A stretch of 64,000 bases of DNA from Uranotaenia lowii. Lineage: Eukaryota; Arthropoda; Insecta; Diptera; Culicidae. Shown piece after piece: positions 12,544 to 25,069 of this stretch. Location: the NCBI RefSeq assembly GCF_029784155.1, contig NC_073692.1, positions 326,449,920 to 326,513,919 on the forward strand, given 5' to 3'. Position 1 is the stretch's first letter; the number at the start of each line of letters is the position of its first letter. The notes under the pieces are model-generated. The model saw only the letters and a program-made list of their open reading frames with translations. It was not told the DNA's origin and made no database searches. A program made the position numbers and the translations under genes.

Positions 12544-14405
12544 ACATAAGCCCTTGAATCTAAACTTTAAGTAAGAAAACACAGTTTTTATCTTCTGTTC
12601 TTTCCAGGACCCAATATTTCAATCGAAAGTGACAAAATACTCAAAGCTTGTAAATTAATACTTAAGAACCTGTCATTGAAAATTTTAAAACTTTTCATTA
12701 ATTTTTTTTATATAAAATCATGTTTAATGAATTGATTATGATTTTTAAATTAATATCGATAAATTTGAAGCAAAGCAACTTTAAAAATAAATTTTAAAGC
12801 GCAATGTTAACTGACTTTGTATTTGCTTTGTGTTTTCAATATTTACATCAAAATTTTGAACTTCTAATTTTTAACATTTTATCAGTTTCTATTGATCATT
12901 CACGAAATTACCAATATCCTAACGTTTCCTTGTCATTTTAGTATAACTTCAAGTTATTTTGAACTTTGAAAAAGGACTTTTAAGCCGTTTATTCTGATAA
13001 CTGATGTTTTTTTAATAAAAAGGTTTTTTCTCTGATTTTTATCACTGTTTTTTTTTAATAATAAATTTATTCTTTTTTAATCGAATCAAATTGAACCATT
13101 AATCTTTGAAAAGATTCTCCAAAATTCAAAATTGATTTTTTTTTCAGCTATCGAAAATTCACATTTCAAATCGCGAAATACTACAGTGGAATTTTTTAAA
13201 CTCTGTGTTCGGAAACGTTTATTAAGATTTTCCTGGAAATTTTTTTTGAAAAAAAGTTTTTAGTTCAGAATAATCAATCAATCAGAACATAATTTTGGAA
13301 AAAATATCGATGACTTATCGAAAATTTTAAACTTTCATTGTGATATGTTGAGAAAATTTTGTTTTTTTTTTATCAGAAAAAAAATAGTATTGTTGTTATT
13401 TTTAGCTTAATTTGAATTTCTAAACACCCCCCATGGACGGGTCCTTCGCACGGGCCTGCATTGTAGTATGTAAGTCAATAAAAAGATTGAAGCTTCTAGG
13501 TTTAAGACAATAAATGTAGCCTACGATGTTTGGAGAAATAATTAAATAAACAAATAACTAAATAACTAAATAACTAAAAAAATAAATAGACGAACTACAT
13601 ATTTTTGTTGGACATTGTAAGCATTTGAAATGTAAGCTTTCAAAGTTATGTTGAGAACATGCTAGAATAGAAATAGTGCTACTTCAGCCTCAGTTTTACA
13701 AACAATCGGCAACTTCCGGCTTCTCGCGCTATATGCAAATTCATCATAAAGGCTTTTTATGAAAATCACTATTAAAATCGGGTATCTAAGCGAGATACAT
13801 CTTTTTTGCTTTGCGATATTGTTTTTTATTGTATTTAAGGTTTTATAAATGCTTATAAAATTTTTGATGCAAACTTGCCAATTGCCGATTGAACCTGAAC
13901 GATATCCAGGCATCATTTACAAACATACTTACAAGGTGAAAGTTAAAAAAAACTAATATTTAAATTTTTCATCGAAACACACATGCATTCTTCAAATCAA
14001 ATTGTTTTGATATAGCTAACTTAAAAGAACTTGTTTTTGGAGGCAAGATTCAAAAACTTATAATACCTACTGAATTTGACTGTTTCCTCGCGAACTTTAA
14101 ACTCAGTTTCGCCAAAACTCCACCTACTCAGATCTGTCTAAACGGTCTTTACCCAGAACTGACTAACAGCTCTTTTCGCGACAACAAGTCGGGGTTACTT
14201 AGAATGTACGAAACATTTTGAAGCGGTTGTTCATGCTGTAATGGTTAAAATCGGTATGGGGAATGTGAAAAAATAATGTTTTTATTTGTAGATTTGATAA
14301 ATAGCAAGAGCGTCACCCGTTTTTTATGTGACGAACCCTCCAGGAAATACACCCGTCACTCAATATGGGTCCCATGGCGACGAACGTGCTTAACTATAAT
14401 AGTTT
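12544..14405. other. AT-rich DNA with a microsatellite and a possible transposon end, no gene
   Basis: An (AATAACTA)-like microsatellite lies at about 13542-13588. At 13427-13460 the text ACCCCCCATGGACGGGTCC then CACGGGCCTG resembles, with several differences, the right terminus of the hAT-type family at 56495-58713. The remainder is unrecognised AT-rich DNA. Confidence 0.45.
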
Positions 14406-14507
14406 GCCAAGAAATATCTCATTTGGCAAGCTATCTGCACCTATGGCTTGAAAAGCGACATTTTCGTTGCAGCCGGGACCGTCAACCAGGAAGCTCGCCT
14501 ATATGGA
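14406..14507 (+). pseudogene. DD37E-type transposase fragment
   Basis: Thirty-four codons are open in one frame and read KKYLIWQAICTYGLKS then IFVAAGTVNQE. This aligns without gaps to the middle of the transposases at 27.9, 44.8 and 50.8 kb (KYLVWQAICICGLK, IFIASGTVNQE), with several substitutions. It lies between the first and second catalytic Asp regions and contains no catalytic residue. No terminal repeats were found around it. It looks like an old fragment of a related lineage rather than a recent copy. Confidence 0.75.
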
Positions 14508-14999
14508 CTATTTTTTCCGTATTTAATATATATTGAACTTCAAAAGGAAAGATGCTTTTTTTTCTTTAATATAGAAATGATCGATTTACACGCAATTTCG
14601 TTTGACCATTTTTCGATGCGAACACCCTTTACAAAATTTTAGAGTTAATTTTTTAAGTTATTTCTCAGACATTTTCATCTGTAATTTCAACTGTAACAGC
14701 TGTTTGTCCTATTTCTTCCTATTGTTAAAGTTAAACATTTGAAGAAGAATGTCGGAAGCAAAGCCATGAAGAAGCAGCTGGTGCTATTGAACACGAAGTT
14801 TCATCAGCCTTTAAAGAAAATAATTTGAAATTTTGAAAAGTGCTAATATTCTAAGAAAATTGTTAGATTGTAATTTTTGTCCTTTTCTTTAAGGACGAAG
14901 GACTATAAATAATTAAAAATCATCTCAAGTAAACCATTCATAAAAATAAGTATTCAACTCCATTGCATTAGTTGAAACTATCCAAACCGATAAATCAGC

Positions 15000-15830
15000 C
15001 ATCGCAAATTATTGAATAGAATCGATCGCTTCCACCGTTCACGGAGTTCAATACAAATAACGGTAATTTATGAAATCCATCGAGGCGTCCGCTACTAATG
15101 GGGCCATCAACAACCTTCAACACTCGGTTTCTTGTGATATTGTGCATCAACTCTTTCGATGCGGCGGGCGGCGATTCATGCAATGTGCAACAGTTCAATT
15201 TTACTACTTCAATTCTACGGTTTCAAGCGGGCACAAACACACATTTATATGAGTACGTTCGCCATTCACGAAGGAGGAGGAAACCATTGACAATAAATTT
15301 CGAAAAACATACTAACCGAACAAATTACAAACAATAATAATCGATTGAAACAGTACCTGGCATATAGCCGGCAGGGGTGCTAAATTGAAGTCTGCTTGCC
15401 CAGAAGCTTTAAAAGGGCGAAGAGAGATGGAGCGAACGATAATATTCATGACTCTGGAAATTATGTACACCGCTTTCAGCGTCTTTCCATGGATTTATTT
15501 ACGTGGATGCTCCGAGGAGTATACTTGTTCAAGGTTTTAAACTTCCAAAGCCATGCATTGGTATCACCCACCGGTAATGTTCGCGCGCCTCTGATAAAGG
15601 TACGAAAGGAAACCCGTGTAGCTGAATGGCCGCAAGTGCAAAGCAACGAATTTATTGATGGCCATGTTAACCTCACAGGAGGTTCGCTGTTCGTTTTTCT
15701 TTCCACCCGTTGATGTCTCGTTTGGTTGTTGATGTTGCATCCATGCATAATATGCTGATGATAAATTTCTGGCAATAGGTGTAGCCTGTAGCGGCATCAT
15801 TGGTAAAAGCATTTTTTTTCATATTCTAGG
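15000..15830. other. Less AT-rich unique island
   Basis: This block has GC-richer stretches such as GATGCGGCGGGCGGCGATTC near 15158 and several overlapping frames on both strands (for example 15396-15713 +, 15476-15775 -). None shows a recognisable domain. Overlap on both strands argues for composition rather than coding. It could be regulatory DNA or a non-coding exon upstream of the 24.9-kb gene. Confidence 0.3.
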
Positions 15831-16459
15831 TACTCTCTAAGGAAGTGTGAACACGTGCAGTATGAGCAGACATGAATTTACAAATAGGGAAAGAATTCCC
15901 CCTTCAACAAATCTCGATGAAATGAAATGTTCTTGGGATGTTGCACATCATGCATAGTAATGAGAAAATCACTCGTTATTGTCTTGTTTACAATTTTAAA
16001 ACATTAATTTTATGATTCAACTAAAGAAAAAATTGAACTTAATAGAATACGTTGCCTAATATCTAGGTGAGGCAAATAAAAATTCGCTGCAGACTTTTTT
16101 CTACTTTTCGACAAAAAAAGGTTAACAGTTTATGAAAAGTGTTGTAATCGTTTCAGATAAAAATTCGTGACGGCACCAAACTAAATCAACAAAAGTATTG
16201 TTTTATGTAGAAGGCATGCTCAGTTTTATGATATTTGCAAACCTTTCCAATGAAAATATTTTTTTTATAATGTTATAAAGTCTTAATAATGATCATTTTC
16301 AAGAAACAATTTTTTTTTTTGCCTTGTCACTGCACTGGTCGGTGATTTCATCAGACCAATTTGACATTTAAGCGATTTATTTTATTTTTTCTGTTTTCCT
16401 ACCCTCGTTTAAAATGAGTTAAATATAATGTTTTTTTTAATTTCCTTTATAATAGTCTT

Positions 16460-16753
16460 TATGTATAAAAATGGAGGCGTTTTCTTTGTAACAACATCAC
16501 GTATGAATGGTCGGTCGGAATGAAGTGAAATTTGGTATCTGAGGGTTTTTTGGGTCAGAGATGGTTTGTATAATAGTTTCAAGAATCTCACTTTTTATGG
16601 AAGGTGGTCCCAATACAAATTAAACTTTATTTGTTACGATTTCCATAAGAATCTATTCGCGAGCACGATGCAGTTAAGGACGTGTAGATGAAATTAAACA
16701 TTTATTACGATTTATACTTTAGAAGGTAAAACGAAGTTTACCGGGTCAGCTAG
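16460..16753 (+). mobile_element. Short Helitron-like element (TATGTATAAAA...CTAG)
   Basis: The 5' end ATGTATAAAAATGGAGGCG is followed by GTGAAATTTGGTATCTGAGG; the 3' end is ACCGGGTCAGCTAG followed by T. The ATGAAATTTGG-type 5' line and GGGTCAGCTAG|T end match the Helitron-like elements at 2109 and 31491. It is about 294 bp with no coding capacity. A truncated inverted copy lies at 35205-35366. Confidence 0.65.
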
Positions 16754-16839
16754 TTTTATCATATTTATCGCATTCGCGACTTTATATCAAGGTTGCTGTT
16801 GGCAGACAGTTATTGAAGTCGGTGCAAATGTGACAGCTA

Positions 16840-16945
16840 TATCTTATCCGGTGCAAATGTGTTCGATGTTTGCTCTTGGACTTGAACTCAAGAACATGGC
16901 TCAGGAGGCAACTGTCTTGCCTGAGTTATACCACACGTCCTTACC
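16840..16945 (-). mobile_element. tRNA-derived SINE-like unit
   Basis: On the minus strand a tRNA-like block contains GTGGTATAACTCAGGCAAG, which resembles a Pol III A box, and about 35 bp later GAGTTCAAGTCC, resembling a B box (GGTTCGANTCC). The downstream body repeats CACATTTGCACCG twice. No clean cloverleaf with a paired acceptor stem was found, so this is a SINE head or tRNA relic rather than a working tRNA gene. Confidence 0.45.
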
Positions 16946-17927
16946 AGAAAAATCTTACTTTCCAACAGTGCGATTGGGTAGTTAACATGAGTTGAATCTC
17001 TGGAATATTGTAAAGATAATTTTTGTCAAAGTCAAAGATGAAGAATTTCCTAAGAAGATTAAGACAATGAAACAACCTTTGTCCAAAACTAAAATGTTCT
17101 TTCTCAGTTTTTGGTAGAAAAACATATTTGTTACTCACAATGGTCGAAAATTGTGAAAATTTTCTACTGAATAAAATAATCTATTAGAACACTTTAGTAG
17201 AATGTGTTGAAGTAATTTAACCGTTTTGCTATTTTTATACCAACAATCACTACGAGCATAGAATTATGCATGAATATCGAACTTGCCATAAACAAAAAAC
17301 AAAATCATTTTGATAAAAATACTTTGTTTCTGTTAAAAATCTCTTAGGCTTGTTTGCAACGAATTACATTGATCAAATTTGACATAACACAATACGATGT
17401 AAAACATTAAACGGAAATCCTTCATCCCATTTTAATTTAATCTATTTGAAAATGATGTGTACACTAGGCTTGTCGTAATCGGGTAAAAAAGTATCAAACG
17501 ATTTTAGGTTCCTTCCAGGCCCAAAAAGAACTGTGCAATTTTTTTGGCTCTAGGATTTGAAAAGGCTTTAGCAGAAATTGAAAGTGTGTATGAAAATTTG
17601 TATGGAAACAGTGACTTTATTATTAAAAAAAATCCTAAAGCAAGTCTTTTGAACTGAACTCAAATTCTCTAAGATGCATCTTATGACAGGCTTAAAGAAC
17701 AACTTCGCCGAAGATCGTAAACCTCTAAGATGCGTCAATCAGAAGTTATGACGATTTCAAAATTGATTAAAACTAGTTTTTTTTGGCCCGGACATTGTGT
17801 CTGATAGTTACAAACCCCTCACACCTCGGAAAACGGGGGACTTATATAAATTCGATGTAAAATATGAAACAAATCAATAATTTCCCATGCGAATTCTATC
17901 AAATTTGATACCGTGAACTGGGAGAAC

Positions 17928-17975
17928 TTTGATCAGCGGGTAACTTTGATCAGCGGGTAACTTTGATCAACATGA
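17928..17975. repeat. Short tandem repeat of TAACTTTGATCAGCGGG
   Basis: The 17-bp unit ACTTTGATCAGCGGGTA is tandem, with a third partial unit. ACTTTGATCA-type words look like the subterminal words of TA-flanked MITEs seen elsewhere here, but no paired terminus was found. Confidence 0.6.
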
Positions 17976-18003
17976 AATTTTTCCACAAAACCATCAATAA
18001 ATA

Positions 18004-18886
18004 GGGGGAAGTTGTCTACTACCGGACACTTAAGGTTTTTAAGCAATAACTTCAAAAATAATTTTTTGTAAATATTGATTTGAAGAGTATCAATATTATG
18101 ATCACTTAACTATATAAGAAAAAAATAATTTACAACATATTCATGTGGTAAGAGAAATCATTTCATGTTAGTTTTTACTCATTTCCAAAAGTGTTGTCTA
18201 TGGCCGGACACTTCAAATTACTTCACCAAAGTTGTCACCAATGGCACAAAAACGTAGCAAAATGACTGAAATCACTTGCACAGGTCTTATAAGCATGTGT
18301 TTTCAAATACTGAGCGTTCTATGAAGTCAGTCATGAAAGTTTTTTTGACAAACCAGAATGAAACATTTGTTTGGAAAAAACTAAAGAAAAATTGTCTATG
18401 ATCGGACAGCAATATTTAAAGTTTCTCAGAGGACCAAAATAGTTTCGTTATTGAATCCTTATCTTCTGCTAACTATTTGAGGGTGCTATAGCGATGAAAA
18501 AATGAAAGTTTCAAGTTGAAATCATCTATAATATTGAATTCTTGCCCGGTCATAGACAATAATTTGGTGTCCGGTCATAGAGAAATCGCATTTTTTTAAA
18601 TTTTTCTAATATTCGTTTGAACTTCCGTTTTGTTATCTTATATCTACTGTAGTCAAAAGATAACCAATCAACGATGTCGTTCATGTGCAGTTCACATTTT
18701 ACAAGCCGAAAAAACTGACCACAATACAAATGTAAAGTTTAGGCGATCCTCTCTGTATTTCTAACACCATATAAGGCTACTATAAACTTTGTTTTCATGG
18801 TGTTAAAACATTATTAGGGTATTGTGTTTTCGAAAAATCTATGTTGTCCGGCCATAGGCGATGTCCGGCCATAGACGCCTTCCCCA
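18004..18886. mobile_element. MITE with GGGGAAG ends and repeated CCGGACA words
   Basis: The left end GGGGGAAGTTGTCTACTACC then CCGGACACTT is inverted at the right end as TGTCCGGCCATAGACGCC then TTCCCC. It is flanked by AT/TA. The word GTCTATGxCCGGACA or its complement recurs at least six times inside (near 18028, 18200, 18395, 18546, 18570, 18845 and 18862). No coding capacity. The repeated subterminal word could be a binding site for a foreign transposase, as in many MITEs; that is inference. Confidence 0.75.
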
Positions 18887-21800
18887 TATGTTTATTTTTC
18901 AATATCTGTTTTCTGATTTCTTAATTGGAAAGCCTTTGAAAAGATTTTCAAAAAGGCAAAATTTGGTTCGATTTATGAAATTTTGCTGTTAGTAAATATG
19001 TTATTTTATTATCTTAAAACATTAATTTTTTCGACAGACACCTCTCCTGATAAAATCAAAGCATAAGAAGTAAACGAGTTTTTTAATGTGAAAGTTCACC
19101 TTTTTTGTTAATACACAGTTTAAGTGTTATATTTACTGTCATTTTCGAAACATTTTTGGTATTTGAAAATAGAAACTTTTTTTATCCAAGAGTAAGCCTG
19201 TAAAGGATACATGGCTTTACCCTAACAAATTGTTTTTTGTTTGTTTATTTTATTAAACGATCGTTTACTAACACATTGTAAAGTTTGAAGAATTAAAAAA
19301 AAGAAAATAATGGGAGGGCCTAGAGAGTGAATAAGGAAAAATTCCATTTGTTTTTGTAGTTGATATCTTTTTAAATGTTTATGATGTTTGCCTCTGTATG
19401 CGGCATCATTGTCCATCTTTAGATAATATTTTTTTGACGAAAGAAAACGTAAAAAAAGGATTTCCGCCTTAACAAAAACATTTACGTAATAAATGTTTTA
19501 GAAAAAGTCAGTAAAAGCATGTTTCTAAGTACATATGTATGTTTTTGATATCTACTGTGGGTGGAAACATGCGTTGCTTTTTAACCTGAATATAAAATGA
19601 ATGGAGACATGGATCAGTTGGTACAACACCTGCTTTCCGAGTCTACGTCCATAAAATCTAGCCCAAGAACGAGCACAGTTAAAGCTTTCCAATGCTTTTC
19701 CGTAAATTTCATCGTGTTGGTAAAAAATAGTTATGACAGAAAGGTGTCAACACAAATTTGCGAGAAACAAAAAAAAGTGAATATAGCATGAAAAAATAAT
19801 CAGTATTAAAATCATTTTTTTTTATCAAAGGATATTTTTTTGTTTTCACCATACTTTTTCTTGAATGTCAAGATAATATAAATTATAGGATAAAGCTTTC
19901 ATCCTGCAATTCAGCTTATATTTTTTTCACAAAAAGTTTTTTTTAATGTGTATTGTATATTTTTGTTAATTCATATGTATGCAGGTTTTCAGTGATTTTT
20001 TTTTATTTTATTCTTTTACCTTGAATTATAAAAATTGTGAAAAGAATTTTCTTTTCATTGTTTTTATAAGCATAAATATATATATTTGACCTCAAAGTCT
20101 TTAAAAATCGTTTAAGGTTTGAGAACATCTTCAAATTAAAAACAAGCAATTTTACCTATCAAATCATCAATTTTCAAAATCCATTTTAGTGTGGAGTACA
20201 GAAATCGGGTCATTCTTCAGGAGACATCCACTAGCATTTCCCGAAATGTAATCTTTTCGCTATAATTTCTGCTTGTTTGGGTTCAAAAGAATTAATCAAC
20301 CGTCTAAAATATGTATAATTTTACAATGTTACTTTGAATAAAGAAAATGTTCTTGGAAAACGTATTCGCTTATTCTTAACAGTTACAAAAATAAGTATGC
20401 AGTAAAGCCAAGTAGCGGACCACATAATAAAATGCATCTTGACATATTAAAAATAACTTTAAAAAATAGTATAAGAAATGATTTTTTTTCTAATTCCATC
20501 CAGTTTTGCTAACAACTTTAATATCAATATCTTGCCCCACAAAATTTGATGGAATCATTTCTGACTTGTACTCATGAAATTAAACCCATTATTTTGACAT
20601 TCTTGAAGAATGAATACATATTTCATTCCAAATAGAATCAAGTGGGATCTCATAAATTGTTTAGATGAGATGATGTGCCTTCTTCAAAAAAAATTAAATT
20701 TCATCAAAATCGAATCTGAAAGATGAAACAGATGCAAAGTCCTCCGGAGAAATGCTGACTTGGGAATTGTATCGCAAAATTTTAGAATATCTTTTCCGAA
20801 GGAATAAGTAATCACTTTGTATATCACCCTTGAATTAAAAAATTTTTCACTCCGTGGGAATGTTTCCCGAAAATTGCTGCCACACTTTCCATTGAAGTGA
20901 TCAATGTTTCAATAGGCGATTCAGAAGCGTGGGACTTCTGCTGGCAGTCTCACTTTCTTATCTTTTTTCACATTATATTTATTATTTGATTTTAAAGCTT
21001 TTTTTTTTCGCTGAAAAAGTCACAAGGTTCAGTCCTATGATACCATACCATTTTAGGAATCAATTTTACATTTTTGTTTCTCCAAAATCGCAAAACCTCA
21101 TGTGCTTAGTAACTAAAATTCTGTACATTTTCAGTTCCAACCTTAAACCTAATTGTCGATTAGTTGTCGGTTTTCTTAAACCCGCTTTAGACGTGTTTTG
21201 TATTACATTTTCTTCATTAAAAAAAATAAATGAAATCCAAAGTAGGGGAAAATTTAAGACCTAAATTTCAACAGCCATTTTAGATCGATTTTAAATTTTA
21301 TAAAAATAGATCCATTTCCAGTTTTCTCATGTTAAAGTTTTCTTAGATGTAGTTTTTGACAACTGCTTGTCAAACAGTTGCCATAAGTAAGGATTGTTAG
21401 GTTGACATATTGTGAATCATTATGCGCAAAAAATAAGTTAAAATAAGTATTGGCTTGGGTTTAAAGCCAATTGAAGTTAACCCCGACTAAAGAAATTGTT
21501 AAGAAGGTTAATGAGATTCAAATTTTTAATTATTTCTTCATAATGTAAAAAATTGAAACGAGATTTTAATAAAAAATAAAAATTAATTTGAAACATAGGG
21601 AATAAACTGTGCTTTTTCTTATGATTACCATCAAATTGATTTCATTTCAAAATTGATACACTTTTAATTGCAAGTCCCGATTTTGACAAAAAGCTTGATT
21701 AATACAATTAATCTAGATAGCTAATTTCAATTAAGAAAATGCATTTAAATTTGAGAATGCAAAACACAAAACCCCCAACTAACATTTTTCCCTAACTATT

Positions 21801-24179
21801 CGATTTTTTCCATCTTTCATTTTATTTCAATCGGGTATTAAAGTTTTTGTAAATAGCTTACAAATTAAGAGATATATCAATAGATTCAGAATTTAAAGAA
21901 TTTCATTGTAATATTAAAAATTTATTTCTCGATACAAAACAGTCATTGGTATGTGACTGATTGAAGTCGTGACGTCTTCAAATTTAAATTTTTTTGTTCT
22001 GAAAATTTCACATTTCCGATTCATACGTTCTCAATAAACAATATAACGGAATTAGTCATGATTCTATGTGAAGTTTTGACAAAATAACTTTAAGAAAAGT
22101 GTTTTTCATGCAAAAAAATCAATCCAAAAAATTAAAAACCTGAGTTATAAAAATCGAACTTCAAAAGATCAATCCAAGATCAACCAATCCCAGTCATAAG
22201 CATTCTACTTTGAATTTTAAAATTAGCTGAAATACCAAATATTATATAAGAGAATATAAAAAAAATATCATTTAAAAAATTTATTCAAATGAATCAAACG
22301 CAATCGAAGGAGTAAAAAACTGATAAAAGATACATCGGGGAACGGTGAACTTTTTTGGTAAATATTTTCGATGGAGAATAAGAGCTTCGTTTGCACTTGC
22401 CGGTAATTGCTCTGGTGTACTTTACAAAATATTATAAAATCATAACTCAGATTTTTTTTTGAATTCATTATCAGCCATTATTGAACAATTAGTTATGAAT
22501 TTCAAAAATGACTAATATTATAAAATTTGTATGTTTGTGATCGCTTGAAAATTGAATAACACAATGCCATTACTCATAATATGAAAAATCATTTTTGGAA
22601 TGGTGTTTCCGAATTCGGTTGAATTTCGAGATTCACACTAATCGTATCGTCAATGTTTTGTCCCGATCATTCACACGATGATAATTAAAATTAATAAGTT
22701 ATAAGAACAGCTATTTTGGAATTTATGTTTTAATAACTGTTTCGAAAGATTTATTGGTCATGAGTTCGAATATTCCGTAGGATCGTGGCTATCACCTCTC
22801 GTTTTGGTGCTATGACTCACAAATTTTTAAAATTTTGCAATTTGTACTGAACGACAGCTAAATGAGAACTTAAAACTGGTATCCTCATTTTATGAAGAAT
22901 CGAGTTTTGGCCAAGATTTTCTGAAATAAGAGATACAATGGAAATTTTTTTGAAAATTCAATTGAAAATGATGGCGTTTAAAAATTTATTACATTAAAAT
23001 TTTTAGTTTATTTACTATTTATGTAGAAGACTGTGAAACGATTAGTTTTCGAAAATATCTGAGATTCATTTTAGTTTAAGATTCCATTGAAAATTGGTAA
23101 AATTTCTGTATTATCGTAGAACTGTGAAAAAAAATATCAAAGAGAAAACTTATGTAACTTTTTTTCAGATGTCAAAATTACTCGCCGTCATCGAGCATGT
23201 TGATCATTTATTCATATCCATTATTTTCAATGTCTTTGTTTCATTTTACAGATTTTTCAAAAAACAAAAGCTCAAATTTTTAAACACTTCCAAATCACTC
23301 AAAATCAGCTCTTAAATTTTTTGCACCAATGTGTTTTTTGTTGCCTTATGCTATCAGAAATTGATTTCCTTTTTCATATTTTTTTTAATTATTTCTTAAA
23401 ATTGTGAATATTGTGCTCTTTGAAGAATCAAATTACTTTTTACATTCACACTAATTTGTTACTTTTCCCAACAATTATTTTTTTTCAATTTAATAAAAAT
23501 GAAATGATTAATCTTTCAACGTCAAAAAACATTTTTCTCTGAATTATTTCATATTAAAGACATAAATGTATGAATAACTTTGTTGAAGACTTCAAATCGC
23601 CTTAATTTAAGCATGAAAAATATTTAAGATTAATTAAGGTTCCATTTTTTTCAATTTCTTTTTTGTAATATTCGTTGAAATTTCCGTATTTTACAGATCG
23701 GGGGAAACCAAACAAATTGAAATCATTTCAAACTTATTTTCAAATAATTCGAAATTACGTGCTTTCTTTAAGAAAGTTGACGTTTGAGATTAAACCTCAA
23801 TTTTGCCGAAAAAAATGCACAAATGTTTCAAGAACTTTTACGTTATTTGCTAAAATTGAATTAATGAAAACAAAAATGTCATCTATTTGGATTCAGCGCT
23901 CTTGAAGTAGTCTTAATCAGTTCTCAAATTTTTTGCGCCTCAGAAAAATGTGAATTCTGTTGCCTTACGTCATCATTCCAAATCTGCTCAGATTTATTCC
24001 GGTGATCATTTTAATCTATATTTAAAACGAACAGCTAAACCTAATAGAAAATCGATCGTAAGTTGTTCTGTATATTTTACTGGAATAATTATTTTTAAAC
24101 ATTTTGTTTACACTTCTTCTTGAAGGTAAATATTTTAAACGTGCGACATAGCACAGGCTAGAAAATAAAAAATCTTCAA
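18887..24179. other. AT-rich DNA, no gene seen
   Basis: About 5.3 kb without a recognisable gene. The 111-codon frame at 20929-21264 has no ATG context or domain that persuades me. Two similar segments, near 23310-23350 (TTTTTTGCACCAATGTG, TTGTTGCCTTATG) and 23930-23975 (TTTTTTGCGCCTCAG, TGTTGCCTTACG), suggest a diverged local duplication. A weak tRNA A-box-like stretch (TGGATCAGTTGG, 19610) lacks a convincing B box. Confidence 0.5.
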
Positions 24180-24948
24180 CCTATATTCAGACCGTTTTTG
24201 GCATCATTAGATTTTGGCAACATTCGATTGAAGCCCATTTGCCAAATTCCAACTGTTTTTACATTTTCGCTTTTATCGCTCTCATCACTGCATTGTTCAA
24301 GACTTGAAGTTTTCTTCACGGTCATGAATTTGAGCTCCACTAAACGACAGTCTAATAGACGATTATTAGACAGCACTAATAGTTTAAATTCTCAAAGGTC
24401 AATTGCAATTACTACTCAGTGGTGAAAGCATAAATCAATGACGATGCAGTGATTGACTGACAACAGCTACAACAACGATCATGCCCTAACCGAGAGCCAC
24501 CAATTTTCCACTCACGCTTGTGGGAAATGGAAAACTTTCTTCTGAAATCGAAAAACCATACCAAAATTTTCTACTCGTGACGAGTCTCAAATCGTTGATG
24601 CTATTGGACCCTAGAGGGGAGCAAAAATCACGGGCTTCATCTTTATTTATCCATTTGGCTGCTGCCTTTATCATTATTGGAAGCATAAATTTTACGTAAA
24701 TAACTTCCGCTTAGATTGGTTACTGATTGGTTTTGACTGCCTAGGGGAGGCGTTCCGATTAGGCGGCTAAGTAGATATCACGACTAGACATGAGCAACAA
24801 GTCATTCGATTTGGGTTGATTTCAGAGATTTTGATTTTAATAATTGCCTTAGATACAAAATGATATTTTCCGGAAAACAGTGTTATTTTTTTATATATTT
24901 TTTATATTCGGGTTGGTTTTAACATGGCTTTGTTTCTTTTCGTTGCAG
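24180..24948. other. Less AT-rich DNA just upstream of the first recognised exon
   Basis: The block has moderate GC and short frames on both strands. It ends in a pyrimidine tract and TTGCAG at 24943-24948, the acceptor for the first recognised exon. No upstream coding exon could be recognised in it. Confidence 0.4.
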
Positions 24949-25069
24949 TGACATCTCGTACTGTTCGTACCAGATGGCACCGAGTGCGGGAAAGAGCCCT
25001 CCTGGGGCCACACAAATCGGTCCACCGGATTTGAACGAGATGACCCTCGGATGGAACTCAAATATCAAG
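24949..25069 (+). CDS. Exon with first in-frame ATG of the GBD/FH3 gene
   Basis: The acceptor TTTTCGTTGCAG precedes it and the donor AAG|GTAAAT follows. ATG at 24974 starts MAPSAGKSPPGATQIGPPDL. The same frame is open upstream to the acceptor (GACATCTCGTACTGTTCG gives DISYCS), so the exon may be coding throughout and the true start may lie in an unseen upstream exon. Confidence 0.75.

Noticed and set aside
13404..13470. Complete hAT-type element
   Set aside because: Only a degenerate right-like terminus is present, with no left end or target duplication.
15396..15812. 105-codon and 99-codon frames on opposite strands
   Set aside because: Antiparallel overlap, no domain and no splice context; more likely composition of a GC-richer island.
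20929..21264. 111-codon plus-strand frame with hydrophobic start
   Set aside because: Phe/Leu/Lys-rich translation typical of AT-rich DNA, with no recognisable motif or neighbouring exon.
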